Source: Methylorubrum populi
Lineage (GTDB): Bacteria > Pseudomonadota > Alphaproteobacteria > Rhizobiales > Beijerinckiaceae
Assembly (NCBI GenBank): GCA_036946625.1
Contig: JAQIIU010000002.1
Coordinates: forward strand, 1,594,001 to 1,658,000
DNA length: 64,000 bases
Direction of reading: 5' to 3'
Position 1 is the stretch's first letter, and each line of letters begins with the position of its first letter. The notes below the pieces were generated by a model. The model had not been told where the DNA came from. It did no database searches and worked only from the letters and a program-made list of their open reading frames with translations. The translations under genes were made by a program, and so were the position numbers. This document shows, piece by piece, positions 60,039-64,000 of the stretch.

Positions 60039-60455
60039 TCAAACCTGCGGTGCGTTTCGGAGCGGCACCGCCTCGATGACGACGAAGGCCTGCGCCAGGG
60101 GCGGTTCGTCGGTGAGGGTGAGGTGCAGCCGCGCCTCGTGCCCCGCCGGCACCATGCGCGCGAGGTGCTCCCGCGCACCTCCGGACAGGCGCAGGGTCGG
60201 CTTGCCGCCGGGCAGGTTGACGACCTCCATGTCGCGCCAGAACACGCCCGCGCCGATGCCGGTGCCGAGCGCCTTGGCGCAGGCCTCCTTGGCGGCGAAG
60301 CGCCGGGCGTAGGAGGGGCCGCGGGCGGCGCGCCGGTCGCACTTCGCCCGCTCGCCGTCGGTGAAGACGCGGTGGGTGAACCGGTCGCCGAACCGCTCCA
60401 GGGAGTTTTCGATGCGACGGATGTCGCAGAGGTCGGTGCCGATGCCGAGGATCAC
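60039..60455 (-). CDS. acpS: Holo-[acyl-carrier-protein] synthase
   Basis: 138 aa. Transfers phosphopantetheine from CoA to [23 protein letters not shown] with the catalytic Asp, and [18 protein letters not shown] with the Glu/Lys motif. GTG start 60455 overlaps the pdxJ stop (GTGA), so translation is coupled. Confidence 0.96.
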   Translation of the reverse strand: MILGIGTDLCDIRRIENSLERFGDRFTHRVFTDGERAKCDRRAARGPSYARRFAAKEACAKALGTGIGAGVFWRDMEVVNLPGGKPTLRLSGGAREHLARMVPAGHEARLHLTLTDEPPLAQAFVVIEAVPLRNAPQV

Positions 60456-61201
60456 GGTTCGAGTTGCCGCCGCGCCCGGTCCATCGCCGCGCGCATGTCG
60501 TGGACCGCCTGCCGCAGGCCGACGAAGATCGCCTCGGCGATGAGCGCGTGGCCGATGTTGAGTTCGCGGATCTGCGGCAGCGCCGCCACCGGCCCGACGC
60601 TCTCGACGGTCAGGCCGTGGCCGGCATGGATCTCCAGGCCGAGCCCGGCCCCGTGGGCGGAGGCGCGCACGATCCGGTCGAGTTCGCGCGCGATCTTCGC
60701 CGCGTCGCCCGCGATCACCGCCTCGCAATAGGAGCCGGTATGCAGCTCGACCACAGGGGCCCGCAGGGCGTGGGCGGCCTCCATCACCGCCTCGTCGGGC
60801 TCGACGAACAGCGAGACGCGGATGCCGGCCTCCGACAGCGCCGCGATGCGGGGGGCGAGATGCGCCCGGCTGGAAACGATGTCGAGCCCGCCCTCGGTGG
60901 TGCGCTCCTCGCGCTTCTCCGGCACGAGGCAGGCGGCGTGCGGGCGGGTGGCCAGCGCGATGCCGACCATCTCGTCGGTCGCCGCCATCTCCAGGTTGAG
61001 CGGCACCGGCAGCCGTCTCAGGGCCTCGATGTCGGCGTCGCGGATGTGGCGGCGATCCTCGCGCAGATGCGCGGTGATGCCGTCGGCGCCCGCCGCCACG
61101 GCCTCGCGGGCGGCGCGCACCGGATCGGGCGAGAGGCCGCCGCGGGCGTTGCGGACGGTGGCGACGTGATCGATGTTCACGCCCAGGCGCAGGGACGACA
61201 C
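60452..61201 (-). CDS. pdxJ: Pyridoxine 5'-phosphate synthase
   Basis: 249 aa TIM barrel that condenses deoxyxylulose phosphate with aminoacetone phosphate in vitamin B6 synthesis. [50 protein letters not shown], and [17 protein letters not shown] are all family blocks. GTG start. First gene of pdxJ-acpS-lepB-lepB-rnc-era. Confidence 0.96.
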   Translation of the reverse strand: MSSLRLGVNIDHVATVRNARGGLSPDPVRAAREAVAAGADGITAHLREDRRHIRDADIEALRRLPVPLNLEMAATDEMVGIALATRPHAACLVPEKREERTTEGGLDIVSSRAHLAPRIAALSEAGIRVSLFVEPDEAVMEAAHALRAPVVELHTGSYCEAVIAGDAAKIARELDRIVRASAHGAGLGLEIHAGHGLTVESVGPVAALPQIRELNIGHALIAEAIFVGLRQAVHDMRAAMDRARRQLEP

Positions 61202-61511
61202 GGGAGCTTCTTCCGGCTTCGACGGGAACGGGCTGCCGGTTTAGCGGGTGCCGCCGGGGCTTGGAAGCGCCCGCGACGCGGAGCATGCCGACACGGGACC
61301 GGATCGGCGGCACCACGCCGCCTCGCGGCCGGTGCGCCGGCTCGGGCCTCGGAAGGAAGACGGCCCGGGACGCCCCAGCGGGCTCCCCCTCGCATCGCGC
61401 CGCGATCGGGGTGACGGCGCGCGATGCGGCGGTGCAGGCAGTTGCGCCGGCCGCGCCGATCGCCAGATTGAGCCGCGCCGGCCCGACCGGCAGTGAAACG
61501 CTTGAGCGCCC
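61202..61511. other. Divergent intergenic region pdxJ / ABC permease
   Basis: 310 bp, very GC-rich; short open frames on both strands but none with family likeness. It must contain the pdxJ operon promoter; no confident hexamers. Confidence 0.4.
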
Positions 61512-64000
61512 ATGCACGGCACGTTGTCCCGGCCGGTTTCCCCGCCCTCGCGGCCGGCCTCGGCCGCCCGGCTGCCGCTCATCCTGCGGCTGGCGCTGCG
61601 CGAACTCCGCGGCGGCCTTTCCGGCTTCCGGGTGTTCATCGCCTGCATCGCGCTGGGCGTGGCGGCGATCAGCGGCGTCACCTCGATCGCCGCCTCGCTC
61701 TCCGGCGGGCTCGGGCGCGAGGGCCGGCGCATCTTGGGGGGCGACATCACCTACGGCCTGATCAACCGCGAGGCGAGCCCGGCCGAGCGCACCGTGCTCG
61801 ACGGGCAGGGGCCCGTCGCCGAGGTCGCGAGCCTGCGGGCCATGGCCGTGGCGGGCGACGGCGGGGCGGCCCTGGTCGAGTTGAAGGCGGTCGATTCCCG
61901 CTATCCGGCGGTCGGCGCCGTCGAGACCGACCCGCCAGGACCGGTGCAGGACCTCATCGCCGAGCGGAACGGCGTCCACGGTGCCGTGGCCGACCCGGCC
62001 CTGCTGACCCGGCTCGGGCTGAAACCCGGCGACCGGGTGACGCTCGGCGGCTTTCCCGTCGAGATCCGCGCCGCGCTGGTCTCCGAGCCCGACCGGATCG
62101 GCTCCGGCATCGGCTTCGGGCCCCGCCTGCTCGTCTCGCTCGGCGCCCTGCACGCCACCGGCCTGATCCAGCCGGGCAGTCTCAACCGCTTCACCTACCG
62201 CCTGCAGGTGCCGGACGCGGACGACGCCCGCCTCGCCGCCATCGACGCGGCGGTCCGGAAGGCCCTGCCCGAGGCCGGCTTCGAGATGCGCGCGCGCGAC
62301 AACGCCGATCCGCGCTTCGCCAAGGGCATCGAACGCTTCACGCAGTTCCTGACGCTGGTCGGGCTCACCGCGCTCATCGTCGGCGGGGTCGGCGTGGCGA
62401 ACGCCGTGCGCGCCTTCGTCGACGGCAAGCAGGGCTCGATCGCCACCCTGAAGAGCGTCGGCGCGCCGGGCTCGCAGGTGGTCGGGCTCTACCTGATCCA
62501 GGTCATGCTGATCGCCGCGATCAGCACCGCGCTCGGCCTCGCCGTCGGCGCCGCCCTGCCCTTCGTGCTCGACGCCGCGCTGCGCGACCAGTTGCCCCTG
62601 CCCCTCGACCCCGAGATCGCTCCGGCCCGCCTCGCGCTCGCCGCCGCCTACGGCCTGCTGACGGCGCTCGCCTTCGCGATCCTGCCGCTCGGCCGCGCCC
62701 ACGACGTCTCCGTCGCCGGCCTGTTTCGCGACACCGTCGATCCGGCCGGGCGCCGGCCGCGTCGGCGCTACCTCGCGGTGCTCCTCGCGGCCCTCCTGGC
62801 GCTCGCCGGCCTCGCCCTCTTCACCGCCTTCGACCGGAAGGTCGCGCTGATCTTCATGGCCGCCGCCGCCCTGGCCTTCGGGGCCCTGCGCCTCGTCGCG
62901 TCGGGGCTGACGGCCCTGGCCGCCCGCCTGCCCCGGCCGAAGGGAATGGTGCCGCGCATGGCGCTGGCCAATCTCCACCGCCCCGGCGCGCTGACGCCGG
63001 CGGTGGTGCTCTCGCTCGGCCTCGGCACGACCCTGCTGGTGGCCCTCGGCGCCATCGACAGCAACATCACCCGCACCCTCGAAAGCTCGCTGCCGGGCCG
63101 CGCCCCGAGCCTGTTCTTCCTCGACGTGCCCTCGCGCGACGCCGAGGCCTTCTCCGCCTTCCTCGGCGCCCACGCGCCCGACGCGAAGATCGAGCGGGTG
63201 CCGATGATGCGCGGCCGGATCACCGCCCTCGACGGCGTGCCGGCCGGGCAGATCAAGCCGCCGGAGGACGCCGCCTGGGTGCTCGACGGCGACCGGGGCA
63301 TCACCTACGCCGACGCCCTGCCCGACGGCTCCTCGCTGGTCGAGGGCGCGTGGTGGGGCGAGGAGGAGGCGCGCCGGCCGCTCGTCTCCTTCGACGCCGA
63401 GCTGGCGCACGCCCTCTCGCTCAAGGTCGGCAGCAGCGTCACCGTCAACGTGCTCGGCCGTTCGATCACCGCGCGGGTCGCCAACCTGCGCAAGATCGCG
63501 TGGCGCTCGCTCGGCATCAACTTCGTGATGGTGTTCTCGCCCGGCACCTTCCGCGGGGCGCCGCACGCCGATCTGGCCACGCTGACGCTGCCGAACGGGC
63601 CCGACCCGAAGCTGGAGGCGGAGGTGGTGCGCGACGCGGCCAGGGCCTTCCCCTCGGTGACCAGCGTGCGGGTGAAGGACGCGCTGGAAGCGGTCAACGA
63701 CCTCGTGCACAAGCTCGTCCTGGCGATCCGCGGCGCCAGCGTCGTCGCGGTGCTCGCGAGCCTGCTGGTGCTCGCCGGCGCGCTCGCCGCCGGGCACCGC
63801 GCCCGGCTCTACGACGCGGTGGTGCTGAAGGTGCTCGGCGCCACGCGGATGCGGCTGCTCTCGGCCTACGCCCTCGAATACGGCGCCCTCGGATTCGCCA
63901 CCGCCGTCTTCGGCATCCTGGCCGGCTCGGTCGCGGGCTGGGTGATCGTGTCCCGCGTCATGCGCCTCGACTTCGCGCCCGATCCGGCCGGGGCGCTTGC
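61512..64000 (+). CDS. FtsX-family ABC transporter permease (YbbP-like), partial
   Basis: Runs off the right edge (829 codons visible). Opens [20 protein letters not shown] then [20 protein letters not shown] and a membrane segment [20 protein letters not shown]. Large periplasmic MacB-like domain, then FtsX membrane blocks ([40 protein letters not shown]), a second periplasmic domain and a second FtsX block ([20 protein letters not shown]). Same layout as E. coli YbbP, which works with ATPase YbbA; the ATPase gene would lie outside the window. The start is the first ATG in frame. Confidence 0.9.
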   Translation, partial: MHGTLSRPVSPPSRPASAARLPLILRLALRELRGGLSGFRVFIACIALGVAAISGVTSIAASLSGGLGREGRRILGGDITYGLINREASPAERTVLDGQGPVAEVASLRAMAVAGDGGAALVELKAVDSRYPAVGAVETDPPGPVQDLIAERNGVHGAVADPALLTRLGLKPGDRVTLGGFPVEIRAALVSEPDRIGSGIGFGPRLLVSLGALHATGLIQPGSLNRFTYRLQVPDADDARLAAIDAAVRKALPEAGFEMRARDNADPRFAKGIERFTQFLTLVGLTALIVGGVGVANAVRAFVDGKQGSIATLKSVGAPGSQVVGLYLIQVMLIAAISTALGLAVGAALPFVLDAALRDQLPLPLDPEIAPARLALAAAYGLLTALAFAILPLGRAHDVSVAGLFRDTVDPAGRRPRRRYLAVLLAALLALAGLALFTAFDRKVALIFMAAAALAFGALRLVASGLTALAARLPRPKGMVPRMALANLHRPGALTPAVVLSLGLGTTLLVALGAIDSNITRTLESSLPGRAPSLFFLDVPSRDAEAFSAFLGAHAPDAKIERVPMMRGRITALDGVPAGQIKPPEDAAWVLDGDRGITYADALPDGSSLVEGAWWGEEEARRPLVSFDAELAHALSLKVGSSVTVNVLGRSITARVANLRKIAWRSLGINFVMVFSPGTFRGAPHADLATLTLPNGPDPKLEAEVVRDAARAFPSVTSVRVKDALEAVNDLVHKLVLAIRGASVVAVLASLLVLAGALAAGHRARLYDAVVLKVLGATRMRLLSAYALEYGALGFATAVFGILAGSVAGWVIVSRVMRLDFAPDPAGAL

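Noticed and set aside
60039..63797. Very long minus-strand open frame antisense to the ABC permease
   Set aside because: Composition-driven. Only its last 139 codons (acpS) match a family; the rest is antisense to FtsX-like membrane blocks.

Overview
The window is GC-rich chromosomal DNA of an alphaproteobacterium. Gene content and order (AI-2E permease-hdaA-ppk-ppx divergent from purM-purN; pdxJ-acpS-lepB-rnc-era; rlmH-envC-ctpA-polysaccharide deacetylase-rppH), frequent GTG/TTG starts, many short palindromic repeats and no rRNA fit Hyphomicrobiales, most like Methylobacterium/Methylorubrum. The genus is inferred from gene order and style, not from a search.

Layout. 1-6.2 kb: polyphosphate genes (ppx, ppk), the DnaA-inactivating ATPase hdaA and an AI-2E-type permease, all leftward. 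6.4-8.6 kb: a DUF6429 gene, purM and purN, rightward. 8.6-14.0 kb: a large two-domain glycosyltransferase (leftward), a CorC/HlyC-type CBS protein and a SIRT5-like sirtuin. 14.0-18.8 kb: a leftward set of circularly permuted ATP-grasp, alpha-E protein, transglutaminase-like protease and Anbu proteasome-like peptidase. This is a known but functionally poorly understood system, and here its transglutaminase carries a Gln-Ala/Gln-Ser tail encoded by a hexanucleotide microsatellite. 19.1-22.4 kb: radC, map, a CHCC zinc-finger protein and an FAD monooxygenase.

22.46-25.85 kb: tRNA-Leu(UAA) followed by a decayed integrative element: the 5' stub of a tyrosine integrase cut by an IS481-like element, an AT-rich foreign stretch, hypothetical genes, and a serine-recombinase stub joined to an RNase H-like fragment. 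25.85-37.3 kb: HAD phosphatase, TetR regulator divergent from an lplT-plsC-acyl-ACP synthetase fusion (two matching operators between them), an orphan Phd-type antitoxin, a DsbA-like protein, a hexapeptide-repeat protein, moaE, a second AI-2E permease and malate:quinone oxidoreductase. 37.5-39.9 kb: a second copy of the IS481-like element, a truncated recombinase and an HEAHH metalloprotease-like protein. 40.2-42.6 kb: an MFS permease divergent from a Tat-exported dienelactone hydrolase.

42.9-51.0 kb: rlmH, envC, ctpA, divergent polysaccharide deacetylase, then a chemoreceptor lying between the deacetylase and rppH, then a DUF2939 protein. 51.2-53.1 kb: kup. 53.3-56.4 kb: a small secreted protein, a methyltransferase-like protein, an rsuA-type pseudouridine synthase and an RsmC-like methyltransferase. 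56.6-61.2 kb: pdxJ-acpS-lepB-lepB paralogue-rnc-era. 61.5 kb to the end: an FtsX-family ABC permease that runs off the window.

At least four families of dispersed palindromic or MITE-like repeats (about 45, 82, 112 and 169 bp) lie between genes. Several abut or supply stop codons (mqo, the antitoxin, kup, the alpha-E gene). The most unusual features are the Anbu cluster with its Gln-rich tail, the two identical directly repeated IS copies framing 13.7 kb of core genes with a transposase frame that runs through the IS end, and the tandem divergent signal peptidases.
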